Below, piece by piece: positions 15,593-22,339 of a stretch of DNA of 39,343 nt (position 1 is the stretch's first letter; every line of letters starts with the position of its first letter). The notes under the pieces are model-generated. The model was not told where the DNA came from, did not search any database, and worked only from the letters and a program-made list of their open reading frames with translations. The stretch lies in contig NZ_DLMO01000125.1 in NCBI RefSeq assembly GCF_002479325.1, forward strand, positions 1,322-40,664, given 5' to 3'. Source of the stretch: Brevundimonas sp. UBA7534 (lineage in GTDB: Bacteria; Pseudomonadota; Alphaproteobacteria; Caulobacterales; Caulobacteraceae). A program made the translations under genes and the position numbers.

Positions 15593-15982
15593 ATGGCTAA
15601 GGAACCGGGTCGCGTAAAGCGCCGCGAACGCAAGAACATCACCTCGGGCGTCGCCCACGTGAACGCCAGCTTCAACAACACCATGGTGACCATCACCGAC
15701 GCGCAAGGGAACGCGATTTCCTGGTCGTCGGCCGGCCACATGGGCTTCAAGGGTTCGCGCAAGTCGACCCCGTACGCGGCCCAGATGGCGGCGGAAGACG
15801 CCGGCAAGAAGGCCCAGGAGCACGGCCTGAAGACGCTGGAAGTCAACGTTTCGGGGCCGGGTTCCGGCCGTGAATCGGCCCTGCGCGCCCTGCAGGCCGT
15901 CGGCCTGACGATCACCACCATCCGTGACGTCACCCCGATGCCGCACAACGGCTGCCGTCCGCCCAAGCGTCGCCGCGTCTAA
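15593..15982 (+). CDS. rpsK: 30S ribosomal protein S11
   Basis: 30S platform protein forming part of the mRNA exit channel. The 129-residue product contains HVNASFNNTMVTITDAQGN and the C-terminal signature DVTPMPHNGCRPPKRRRV, both strictly conserved. It starts 15 nt after rpsM with an AGAAAGGG RBS. A 95-nt gap with a long hairpin separates it from rpoA; rpsD, which lies between them in Escherichia coli, is absent. Confidence 0.97.
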   Translation: MAKEPGRVKRRERKNITSGVAHVNASFNNTMVTITDAQGNAISWSSAGHMGFKGSRKSTPYAAQMAAEDAGKKAQEHGLKTLEVNVSGPGSGRESALRALQAVGLTITTIRDVTPMPHNGCRPPKRRRV

Positions 15983-16014
15983 GACGCGACGACGACGGAA
16001 AGCACCCCCATCTC

Positions 16015-16057
16015 CGTCGGTTCCATTATGGCCTCGTCGACAAGGCCGGAACCGACG
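16015..16057 (+). other. Long hairpin between rpsK and rpoA
   Basis: A perfect 10-bp outer stem CGTCGGTTCC/GGAACCGACG (16015-16024 with 16048-16057) encloses an inner 5-bp stem GGCCT/AGGCC (16030-16034 with 16043-16047). The 3' side is AAACCCG, so a classical intrinsic terminator is unlikely. It ends 20 nt before the rpoA start codon, with the GAGGG RBS just outside. It may control translation or mRNA processing between S11 and the alpha subunit. Confidence 0.6.
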
Positions 16058-16077
16058 AAACCCGTTCGAGGGACCAA

Positions 16078-17097
16078 ATGATCGAAAGAAACTGGCAAGA
16101 GCTGATCCGTCCCGAGAAGCCGCAGATCGAGACCGGTTCCGACGCCCAGCGCAAGGCGCGTCTGGTGGCCGAGCCTCTGGAGCGCGGTTTCGGCGTGACG
16201 CTCGGCAACGCCCTGCGCCGCGTGCTGCTGTCCTCGCTGCAAGGCGCGGCGGTGACGGCCATCCAGATCGACGGCGTCGTTCACGAGTTCTCGTCGCTGG
16301 AAGGCGTGCGTGAAGACGTCGTGGACATCGTCCTGAACATCAAGCAGCTGGCCCTCCGCATGCATGCCGAAGGTCCGAAGCGCATGACCCTGCGCGCCAC
16401 GGGCCCTGGTCCGGTGACCGCCGGTCAGATCGACGTGCCGGCCGACATTGAGGTTCTGAACCCCGACCACGTCATCTGCACGCTGGACGACGGCGCCTCG
16501 GTGCGCATGGAACTGACCGTCCAGAACGGCAAGGGCTATGTCGCGGCCGAGTTCAACCGTCCGGAAGACGCGCCGATCGGCCTGATCGCCGTCGACGCCC
16601 TGTATTCGCCGGTCAAGCGCGTCGCCTATCGCGTCGAGCCGACCCGCCAGGGCCAGTCGCTGGACTATGACAAGCTGCTGCTGGAAGTGGAAACCAACGG
16701 CGCCGTGTCGCCTGTGGACGCCGTGGCCTACGCCGCGCGCATCCTGCAGGACCAACTGCAGATCTTCATCACCTTCGAGGAGCCGACCAAGGCGGTCGAG
16801 GCTTCGGAAGGCAAGCCGGACCTGCCGTTCAACCCGGCCCTGCTGAAGAAGGTGGACGAGCTGGAGCTTTCGGTCCGTTCGGCCAACTGCCTGAAGAACG
16901 ACAACATCGTCTACATCGGCGACCTGATCCAGAAGACCGAGGGCGAAATGCTTCGCACCCCGAACTTCGGCCGCAAGTCGCTGAACGAGATCAAGGAAGT
17001 TCTCGCGACGATGGGCCTAAGCCTCGGCATGGACGTGCCGAACTGGCCGCCCGAAAACATCGAAGACCTGGCCAAGAAGTTCGACGACCAGATCTGA
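16078..17097 (+). CDS. rpoA: DNA-directed RNA polymerase subunit alpha
   Basis: Dimerising scaffold subunit of RNA polymerase. The 339-residue product has the N-terminal domain with ERGFGVTLGNALRRVLLSSL near residues 38-57 and GAAVTAIQIDGVVHEFS. The linker follows, and then the C-terminal domain (about residues 250-330) with ELSVRSANCLKNDNIVYIGD and NFGRKSLNEIKEVLATMGL, which contacts UP elements and activators. Length is typical of alphaproteobacteria. The start has a GAGGGACC RBS at normal distance. Confidence 0.98.
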   Translation: MIERNWQELIRPEKPQIETGSDAQRKARLVAEPLERGFGVTLGNALRRVLLSSLQGAAVTAIQIDGVVHEFSSLEGVREDVVDIVLNIKQLALRMHAEGPKRMTLRATGPGPVTAGQIDVPADIEVLNPDHVICTLDDGASVRMELTVQNGKGYVAAEFNRPEDAPIGLIAVDALYSPVKRVAYRVEPTRQGQSLDYDKLLLEVETNGAVSPVDAVAYAARILQDQLQIFITFEEPTKAVEASEGKPDLPFNPALLKKVDELELSVRSANCLKNDNIVYIGDLIQKTEGEMLRTPNFGRKSLNEIKEVLATMGLSLGMDVPNWPPENIEDLAKKFDDQI

Positions 17098-17107
17098 GTT
17101 CAACCCT

Positions 17108-17178
17108 CCGCCCGTCTCCCGCTGGGAGAGAGTCGGGGCGGTTAGAAGGATACGGGCCTAGGTCTCCCTGACGGGAGA
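17108..17178 (+). other. Two hairpins between rpoA and rplQ
   Basis: The first dyad (about 17108-17141) pairs TCTCCC with GGGAGA around GCT, inside a flanking CCGCCC/GGGGCGG pairing with mismatches. The second pairs TCTCCC (17163-17168) with GGGAGA (17173-17178) around TGAC. The GGGAGA arms resemble Shine-Dalgarno sequence, and the true rplQ RBS (AGGAGAG) lies further down. Neither has a T-run. Confidence 0.4.
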
Positions 17179-17206
17179 TACCGGGACCGGAGTAGGAGAG
17201 ACCACG

Positions 17207-17623
17207 ATGCGCCACGGCGCCGCCTATCGTAAGCTCGGTCGCACGACCAGCCACCGCACCGCGATGTTCGCCAACATGGCTGCGTCGCTGATCAAGCACG
17301 AGCAGATCACCACGACCCTGCCCAAGGCGAAGGAACTGCGTCCCTTCGTCGAGAAGCTGGTCACGCTCGGCAAGAAGGGCGACCTGCACGCCCGTCGTCA
17401 GGCCATCAGCCAGGTCCGCGACGTGACCCAGGTCGGCAAGCTGTTCGAGACCCTGGCCCCGCGCTATTCCGAGCGCAACGGCGGCTATATCCGCATCATG
17501 AAGGCCGGCTTCCGTCACGGCGACAACGCCCCGATGGCCGTGATCGAATTCGTCGATCGCGACGTCGAGGCCAAGGGCAAGGACTCCGGTCCGGTCCAGT
17601 CGTTCGACGACGGCGAGGAATAA
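17207..17623 (+). CDS. rplQ: 50S ribosomal protein L17
   Basis: 50S protein near the tunnel exit. The 138-residue product has MRHGAAYRKLGRTTSHRTAMF and NMAASLIKHEQITTTLPKAKEL (quoted in parts) and the RPFVEKLVTLGKKGDLHARR block. The second half ends NGGYIRIMKAGFRHGDNAPMA, followed by AVIEFVDRD and an acidic tail. AGGAGAG upstream is a strong RBS. It closes the ribosomal cluster and is followed by a terminator. Confidence 0.97.
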   Translation: MRHGAAYRKLGRTTSHRTAMFANMAASLIKHEQITTTLPKAKELRPFVEKLVTLGKKGDLHARRQAISQVRDVTQVGKLFETLAPRYSERNGGYIRIMKAGFRHGDNAPMAVIEFVDRDVEAKGKDSGPVQSFDDGEE

Positions 17624-17651
17624 GGTCCGATCCTTTTCGGATTGGAACGCC

Positions 17652-17690
17652 AAAGGGGCGGTCGGAGCGATCCGGCCGCCCTTTTGCTTT
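17652..17690 (+). terminator. Terminator after rplQ
   Basis: AAAGG-GGCGG and inner TCGGA pair with TCC-GG-CCGCC-CTTT around a GCGA loop (17653-17684), with a bulged G. The tail CTTTTGCTTT completes a typical intrinsic terminator 29 nt after the rplQ stop. Confidence 0.8.
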
Positions 17691-17717
17691 GGCGGCGATC
17701 GGGGCATTTAACGCGCC

Positions 17718-18176
17718 ATGACCGTCTCCATCGTCGATTTCCGCCCCGACCATTTCGCCGCCTGGGCGCACCTGAACCAGGCCTGGCTGGCCGAAGGCGG
17801 CTTTGTCGTCGAGGCCAAGGACCGCCGCGCGATCGACGATCCCGACGGCGTCTTCCTGGCGGCGGGCGGCCGCATCTTCATCGCGGAGCGAGATGGGCAG
17901 GCCGTGGGATGCTGCGCCCTGATGCCGATCGAGGGCGGCTTCGAAGTGTCCAAGATGACGGTCACGCCCGCCGCGCGGGGGCTGGGCCTGGCGCGGCGTC
18001 TGCTCCACGCCTGCGAGGCGGCGGCGCGGGAGGCGGGCGCGGCACGACTATACCTGGAGACCAACAGCGCCCTGAGACCGGCCATCGCCCTGTACGAAAG
18101 CTTCGGTTTCGCTCACCTGCCGCCGCGCCCCACGCCCTACGCCCGGGCCGATGTCTTCATGGAAAGGCGGCTCTAG
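17718..18176 (+). CDS. GNAT family N-acetyltransferase
   Basis: The 152-residue product has the GNAT fold. IFIAERDGQAVGCCALMP forms the central strands. Motif A is VSKMTVTPAARGLGLARRLL near residues 76-95 with the R-G-L-G-L-A acetyl-CoA pyrophosphate loop, followed by LYLETNSALRPAIALYESFGF, the usual motif B with the catalytic-region tyrosine. It is a single-domain enzyme with an unknown amine substrate. It begins 28 nt after the rplQ terminator, so it has its own transcription or rides on read-through. Its TAG stop shares the palindrome CTAG with the opposite-strand micro-ORF. Confidence 0.88.
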   Translation: MTVSIVDFRPDHFAAWAHLNQAWLAEGGFVVEAKDRRAIDDPDGVFLAAGGRIFIAERDGQAVGCCALMPIEGGFEVSKMTVTPAARGLGLARRLLHACEAAAREAGAARLYLETNSALRPAIALYESFGFAHLPPRPTPYARADVFMERRL

Positions 18177-18286
18177 CCGCCCGCGATGGCGCCAAGCGCG
18201 GCGATCCATATGAGCAGGACGCACAGGGCGTAGGCGAGGACGTCCCAACGGCTTCGGCGGGGCGGGGGGCGATCGGGATGGCGCAT
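18173..18286 (-). CDS. Predicted 37-residue single-span membrane micro-protein
   Basis: The minus-strand ORF of 37 codons begins with a basic, proline-rich head (MRHPDRPPPRRSRWDV) and continues as one strongly hydrophobic segment (LAYALCVLLIWIAALGAIAGG by parts) with a W on each side of the span. This is the layout of a small inner-membrane protein with its N-terminus inside. No good Shine-Dalgarno is seen before the ATG at 18286. It stops within the CTAG shared with the acetyltransferase stop and is divergent from the LysR gene. Function unknown; it may be a chance ORF. Confidence 0.45.
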   Translation of the reverse strand: MRHPDRPPPRRSRWDVLAYALCVLLIWIAALGAIAGG

Positions 18287-18301
18287 CGCCAAGGTTCAAG
18301 C

Positions 18302-18325
18302 CGATTTCCCCCGAGGTCGAAATCG
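18302..18325. promoter_or_regulatory. Dyad operator candidate between the micro-ORF and lysR
   Basis: CGATTTC (18302-18308) and GAAATCG (18319-18325) form a perfect 7-bp inverted repeat with a 10-nt spacer. LysR-type regulators commonly bind T-N11-A-type dyads in the region shared with a divergent target. This site lies 16 nt before the micro-ORF start on one side and 34 nt before lysR on the other. Confidence 0.45.
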
Positions 18326-18359
18326 ATTATGCGGGCGAGGCTGTGTGAGGAGAGATCAC

Positions 18360-19277
18360 ATGAAGCGCGCCGCGCCGCCTCCACTGAACGCTCTGCGAAC
18401 CTTCGAGGCCTTCGCCCGGCACGGCTCCATGACCCGTGCGGCGGAAGAACTGTGCGTGACCCACGGCGCCGTCAGCCGGCAGGTCGCCGCCCTTCAGGCC
18501 AGCCTGGGCGTCGCCCTGGTGGGAGGGCCGCGTCACGCCCTGGCGCTGACCGATGCGGGCCGCGAACTGGCGGAAAGACTGACCCCGGCGTTCGGCATGG
18601 TCGATGAGGCCGTCGCCCGGGTGCGCCACGGCGCGACGCGCGAGATCGAGATTTCCTGCCTCGGCACCTTCGCGATGAAATGGTTGATCCCCCGACTGCC
18701 CGCATTCCTGGAGAGCCATCCCGAGGTGCGGGTTCGCCTGTCGGAATCCTACCTGCCGGTGGATTTTCGCCGCGATCGTTTCGACGGCGCCATTCGTATC
18801 CTGGAACGGGAGGAGCGCCCGGTCCGCGCCGAAATCACACGCTTCCTTGGTCAGCATCAGGGGCCGGTCGGGGCGCCTGACGTGATGGCGGGGTTCGCCA
18901 CGCCCGCCGCCCTGGCCGCTGCACCGCGCCTTCGGTCGGCGACCTTTCGGCAAGCCTGGAGCGCTTGGGGCGACTTGGCGGGGCTGGAACTCGGGCCGGC
19001 GGCGGTGGAGCGGGAATTCGCCCACAATCATTCGCTGGTCGAGGCGGCGGTGTCGGGCCTGGGCGTGGCGATCGCGCCCTGGGCCTTCGTCGCGCCCGAT
19101 ATCGAGACGGGGCGGCTGGCCGCGCCCTTCGGCTTCGTAGAGCGTCCGTCCTTCTTCGCCCTGCTCAGGCCGGAAGGCCGCAAGGACGGCGCCGTAGACG
19201 CGTTCCGCGACTGGCTGGTGGAGGAGGGACGTCGCAGCCCCCCGCCGCCTATTCCTTGGACAGATCCTGCCGGTTGA
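18360..19277 (+). CDS. LysR-family transcriptional regulator (GcvA-like)
   Basis: The 305-residue product has the N-terminal winged helix-turn-helix: LNALRTFEAFARHGSMTRAA, then EELCVTHGAVSRQVAALQASLG at about residues 8-48. A substrate-binding domain of periplasmic-binding-protein fold follows. The motif LNALRTFEAFARHGS and the HGAVSRQV recognition helix are closest to GcvA/AmpR-type members. An in-frame GTG at 18345 would overlap the GAGGAGAG RBS (18347-18354), so the ATG at 18360 is preferred. The ligand is unknown. The 3' end overlaps the convergent ABC permease by 29 nt. Confidence 0.9.
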   Translation: MKRAAPPPLNALRTFEAFARHGSMTRAAEELCVTHGAVSRQVAALQASLGVALVGGPRHALALTDAGRELAERLTPAFGMVDEAVARVRHGATREIEISCLGTFAMKWLIPRLPAFLESHPEVRVRLSESYLPVDFRRDRFDGAIRILEREERPVRAEITRFLGQHQGPVGAPDVMAGFATPAALAAAPRLRSATFRQAWSAWGDLAGLELGPAAVEREFAHNHSLVEAAVSGLGVAIAPWAFVAPDIETGRLAAPFGFVERPSFFALLRPEGRKDGAVDAFRDWLVEEGRRSPPPPIPWTDPAG

Positions 19278-20109
19278 ACCAGGCGACAGCGCCCGCGAAG
19301 GGCAGGACGGTCCAGGCCAGCAGGCTGAGCACGCCCTTGAGAATCGCGTGATCGGGCAGGGCGGTGGCGGGCATTCCGCCGCGGATCGCCGTGGCCAGCA
19401 TTTCGACGGCGAAACCGGGCGACGCCAGCGGCGTCAGCCAGCCGTCGGGTGAAATCCCCATCGGAGCCAGAATGTTGGGCAGGAAGAATTGGCCGATGCC
19501 AATGGCCAGGGGCACGAACAGCGTCGCCAGAAGCGAACGGGTCACGGTGGCGGCCAGCAGGGCGATCAGGGTGAACTGCAGGATGCGCGCCCAGTTCAGG
19601 ACGGCCAGTAGGGCGATGTCCGCCCAGCCTTCGCCCGGCATCTGGAAGGCGAGGGATCGCTCGAACACCAGCGACTGGATCAGGCCGGCGGCCAGGTCGG
19701 CGACCAGGGCGGCCAGCGTCGCGGCCAGGATCAGCGCCGCCACGACGATAAGCTTTCCGGTGATCAGATTGGCCCGCCGGTTGCGCGCGCTGATCAGGCG
19801 CCAGGTCTCCCAGCGATAGTCGCCGGCGTAGAGGGTAGCCGCGCCGATCAGCACGAACATCAGGATCGCAGGGTTGGCGAACTCCCCGACGCTGCGCGTC
19901 AGGACCTCGGCCATGTTCAGCGGCGCGCTGGTGATGGCGAGCTCCGGCGGCAGCTTGCCCGCCAGGTCCTCGGCCTTGATCTTGGTGAAGACGAAGGCGC
20001 CGATCGACATCACCAGGCCGATCAGGGGAACGAACAGCACGCTCCAGAACAGGGCGGTGCGGTTGCGCGACAGGCGGTAGGATTCGGCGCGGACGGCGTC
20101 AGCCAGCAT
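19249..20109 (-). CDS. ABC transporter permease (ABC-2 type)
   Basis: The 286-residue membrane protein has about six hydrophobic segments: ALFWSVLFVPLIGLVMSIGA near residues 19-38, PAILMFVLIGAATLYAGDY, LIVVAALILAATLAALVADL, ILQFTLIALLAATVT, LFVPLAIGIGQFFLPNI, and a C-terminal VLSLLAWTVLPFAGAVAWF. The periplasmic loop between spans 1 and 2 and the layout fit the ABC-2/NatB-like permeases that work with one ATPase. Its start overlaps the ATPase gene by 11 nt, so the two are translated together. The substrate cannot be read from sequence; drug, lipid or peptide export are possible. Confidence 0.85.
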   Translation of the reverse strand: MLADAVRAESYRLSRNRTALFWSVLFVPLIGLVMSIGAFVFTKIKAEDLAGKLPPELAITSAPLNMAEVLTRSVGEFANPAILMFVLIGAATLYAGDYRWETWRLISARNRRANLITGKLIVVAALILAATLAALVADLAAGLIQSLVFERSLAFQMPGEGWADIALLAVLNWARILQFTLIALLAATVTRSLLATLFVPLAIGIGQFFLPNILAPMGISPDGWLTPLASPGFAVEMLATAIRGGMPATALPDHAILKGVLSLLAWTVLPFAGAVAWFNRQDLSKE

Positions 20110-21010
20110 GAGAAGCCTCCTTCACGCCGGTCCAGCCGGTCTCGGTCATGAAGACGGCCTCCAGGTCAGCGCCGACCCAGCGGGCTTCCTCGATCTCCAC
20201 GCCCGCCTCGACCAGGGCGCGGATGGCCGCCGGGGCCTCGGTGCGCGCGATGGCGGCGGTGACGGCGTCGCCGTCCAGTCGGGCGCGGTCGCCCAGCACC
20301 GCCAGCGCCTGCGCCAGAGGCGTGACGGACAGGCGCAACTGCTCGCCTGCGGCGATCAGGTCCGACACCCGGCCCTCGGCCGCCACCTTGCCTCTGTTGA
20401 AAATGGCGACGCGGTCGCAGACGCGCTGGACTTCCTGCAACTGGTGGCTGGCCAGGATGACGGTGACGCCGTCGTTGTCGGCCAGGCTGCGGATCAGGGC
20501 GCGCATCTCCTGGATGCCGGGCGGATCCATGCCGCTGGTGGGTTCGTCCAGGATGACCAGATCGGGCCGGGTCATCAGGGCGGCGGCGACACCCAGCCGT
20601 TGCAACATCCCGACGGAAAAGCCGCGCACGCGCCGGTCGGCCGCCTCGCTCAACCCGACCCGTTCAAGCCAGGCGGCGATGTCGGCCGAGGTCACGCCGC
20701 CGTGCGCCCGGCCCAGCCATTCCAAGACCTGGCGGGCCGTCAGGAAGGGCGGGAAACGCGGCGTTTCGATCATCGAGCCCATTCTGCGCATGGCCGCGGG
20801 ATCGCCGATGCGGCCGCCCATGACGGTCGCTTCGCCCTCGGTGGGACGGATCAGGCCCAGCAGGGTGCGGAACAGCGTCGACTTGCCTGCGCCATTGGGG
20901 CCGAGGACGCCATAAACCCCGCCGCGCGGGATCGACAGGTCCAGCCCGTCCAGCGCCTTGACCGTGCCGTAGGTCTTGGTCAGTCCGCGCGTTTCGATGA
21001 CGGTGTCCAT
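20099..21010 (-). CDS. ABC transporter ATP-binding protein
   Basis: The 303-residue ATPase has Walker A GPNGAGKST near residues 38-46, the Q-loop region MIETPRFPPFL, the signature-like FSVGMLQRLGVAAAL and Walker B LVILDEPTSGMDP, followed by the switch H in VILASHQLQEVQRV. The C-terminal 80 residues are the extra regulatory segment seen in CcmA/NatA-type exporter ATPases. It is the first gene of a two-gene minus-strand operon with the permease. A dyad lies upstream at 21026-21044. Confidence 0.92.
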   Translation of the reverse strand: MDTVIETRGLTKTYGTVKALDGLDLSIPRGGVYGVLGPNGAGKSTLFRTLLGLIRPTEGEATVMGGRIGDPAAMRRMGSMIETPRFPPFLTARQVLEWLGRAHGGVTSADIAAWLERVGLSEAADRRVRGFSVGMLQRLGVAAALMTRPDLVILDEPTSGMDPPGIQEMRALIRSLADNDGVTVILASHQLQEVQRVCDRVAIFNRGKVAAEGRVSDLIAAGEQLRLSVTPLAQALAVLGDRARLDGDAVTAAIARTEAPAAIRALVEAGVEIEEARWVGADLEAVFMTETGWTGVKEASHAG

Positions 21011-21025
21011 GCCGGCGAGCTTGGC

Positions 21026-21044
21026 GTGAGAACGACGGTCTCAC
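21026..21044. promoter_or_regulatory. Inverted repeat in the divergent ABC / phosphodiesterase region
   Basis: GTGAGA-ACGACGG-TCTCAC is a perfect 6-bp dyad with a 7-nt spacer, 16 nt upstream of the ABC ATPase start and 64 nt upstream of the divergent phosphodiesterase. It is a candidate operator; no matching regulator can be named. No convincing -35/-10 pair was seen here. Confidence 0.35.
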
Positions 21045-21107
21045 AAGCCGTTGCGAAGCTGTCGCCAATTAAGTTTAGGCAATGTCTCCCGCTTCCGGAG
21101 TTCGCCG

Positions 21108-22325
21108 ATGCCGCGGCTGTCGCTTCTTGTCCTGTTTCTTCTGCTTTCGGCGTGCGCCACATCCGGGGGGCGGCCGGAAACGGCTGCGGACATGACCGCG
21201 CGGCCCGAGCGGGTGATCCTTGTCTCCATCGACGGCTTCCGGCCCGACTATCTGGGACGGGGGGCGACCCCGACGCTGGACCGGCTGGCGCGGGAAGGCG
21301 CCAGCGGGCCGATGCGCCCGTCCTTTCCGAGCGTCACCTTTCCCAACCACTACACCCTGGTCACAGGCCTGCACCCAGACCACCACGGCATAGTCGGCAA
21401 CCGATTCATCGACCCCGAGCTGGGCGTCTTCACGATGGCCAGGAAGGAAAGCGGGTGGTGGGACCAGGCCGAACCGATCTGGATCACGGCGGAGAAGGCC
21501 GGGATCCGCACCGGGACGATGTTCTGGCCGGGCTCGGAGACCGAGATCGACGGCGTACGGCCCAGCCGCTGGGTCCCCTTCGATCATGCGATGCCGGGTG
21601 ACGCGCGCGTGGACCAATTGCTGGCCTGGCTGGATTTCCCGCCCGACCAACGCCCCCGCTTCGAGACGCTGTATTTCGACATCGTGGACACCGCCGGCCA
21701 CCACTACGGTCCGGATGCGCCGGAGACGCGCGAGGCCACCGCATCGGTGGACGTCTCCATCGGGCGCCTGGTCGATGGTTTGAAGGCCCGGGGGCTCTAC
21801 GAGGGGACGATGCTGGTGATCGTATCCGACCACGGCATGGCGGCGACGTCGCCTGATCGGGTCGTCCGACTGGGCGATCTGGTGGACGCCGAGGCGATCG
21901 ACGTCATCTACAGCGGTGCGGCGGTCTTCCTCAACGCCAAGCCGGGGCGGGAACAGGAGGTGAGGGACGCCCTGGTCGGCCGCCGGGGCCGTGCCGAGTG
22001 TTGGGAGAAGGCGCATATACCGGCCCGTCTCGTGCTGGGATCCAATGCCCGTGTCCCGCAGATCGTCTGCGTGGCCGACACGGGGTGGCTGCTGACCGAG
22101 CCGGGCCGAGACGTGACCCGGCCGGGCGGGGCGCATGGCTATGACAACCTGGCGCCGGAGATGCGGGCGTTGTTCATCGCCCATGGGCCGGGCGTGATCG
22201 CGGGCCGCCGGCTGACCGAGCTGGACAGCGTGGACGTCCAACCGTTCCTGGCGCGCGTGCTGGGTATCGCGGCGCCGCGCGGCGACGGCCGCCCACAGGA
22301 CACGATGGCCGTCACCGCGCCCTGA
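21108..22325 (+). CDS. Ectonucleotide pyrophosphatase/phosphodiesterase family lipoprotein
   Basis: The 405-residue product starts with a lipoprotein signal (MPRLSLLVLFLLLSAC, lipobox LSAC with the acylated Cys16). It then shows the full alkaline-phosphatase superfamily metal set: D42 in SIDGF, the nucleophile T77 in SVTFPNHY, DTAGHHYGP, SDHGM and GAHGYDN. The enzyme should hydrolyse phosphodiester or pyrophosphate bonds of nucleotides or related esters in the periplasm or on the outer membrane. Translation from an upstream in-frame codon at 21051 would bury the signal peptide; CCGGAG at 21095-21100 supports 21108. It is convergent with the carboxypeptidase, with a 14-nt gap. Confidence 0.92.
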   Translation: MPRLSLLVLFLLLSACATSGGRPETAADMTARPERVILVSIDGFRPDYLGRGATPTLDRLAREGASGPMRPSFPSVTFPNHYTLVTGLHPDHHGIVGNRFIDPELGVFTMARKESGWWDQAEPIWITAEKAGIRTGTMFWPGSETEIDGVRPSRWVPFDHAMPGDARVDQLLAWLDFPPDQRPRFETLYFDIVDTAGHHYGPDAPETREATASVDVSIGRLVDGLKARGLYEGTMLVIVSDHGMAATSPDRVVRLGDLVDAEAIDVIYSGAAVFLNAKPGREQEVRDALVGRRGRAECWEKAHIPARLVLGSNARVPQIVCVADTGWLLTEPGRDVTRPGGAHGYDNLAPEMRALFIAHGPGVIAGRRLTELDSVDVQPFLARVLGIAAPRGDGRPQDTMAVTAP

Positions 22326-22339
22326 CGGAGCGGCCTGGT

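Noticed and set aside
16015..16057. Hairpin before rpoA as an intrinsic terminator
   Set aside because: There is no T-run after the stem; rpoA follows in the same operon, so a different role is more likely.
18048..18299. An 83-codon minus-strand frame across the acetyltransferase end
   Set aside because: It is Arg/Pro-rich with no fold and overlaps two better candidates, including the micro-ORF in another frame.
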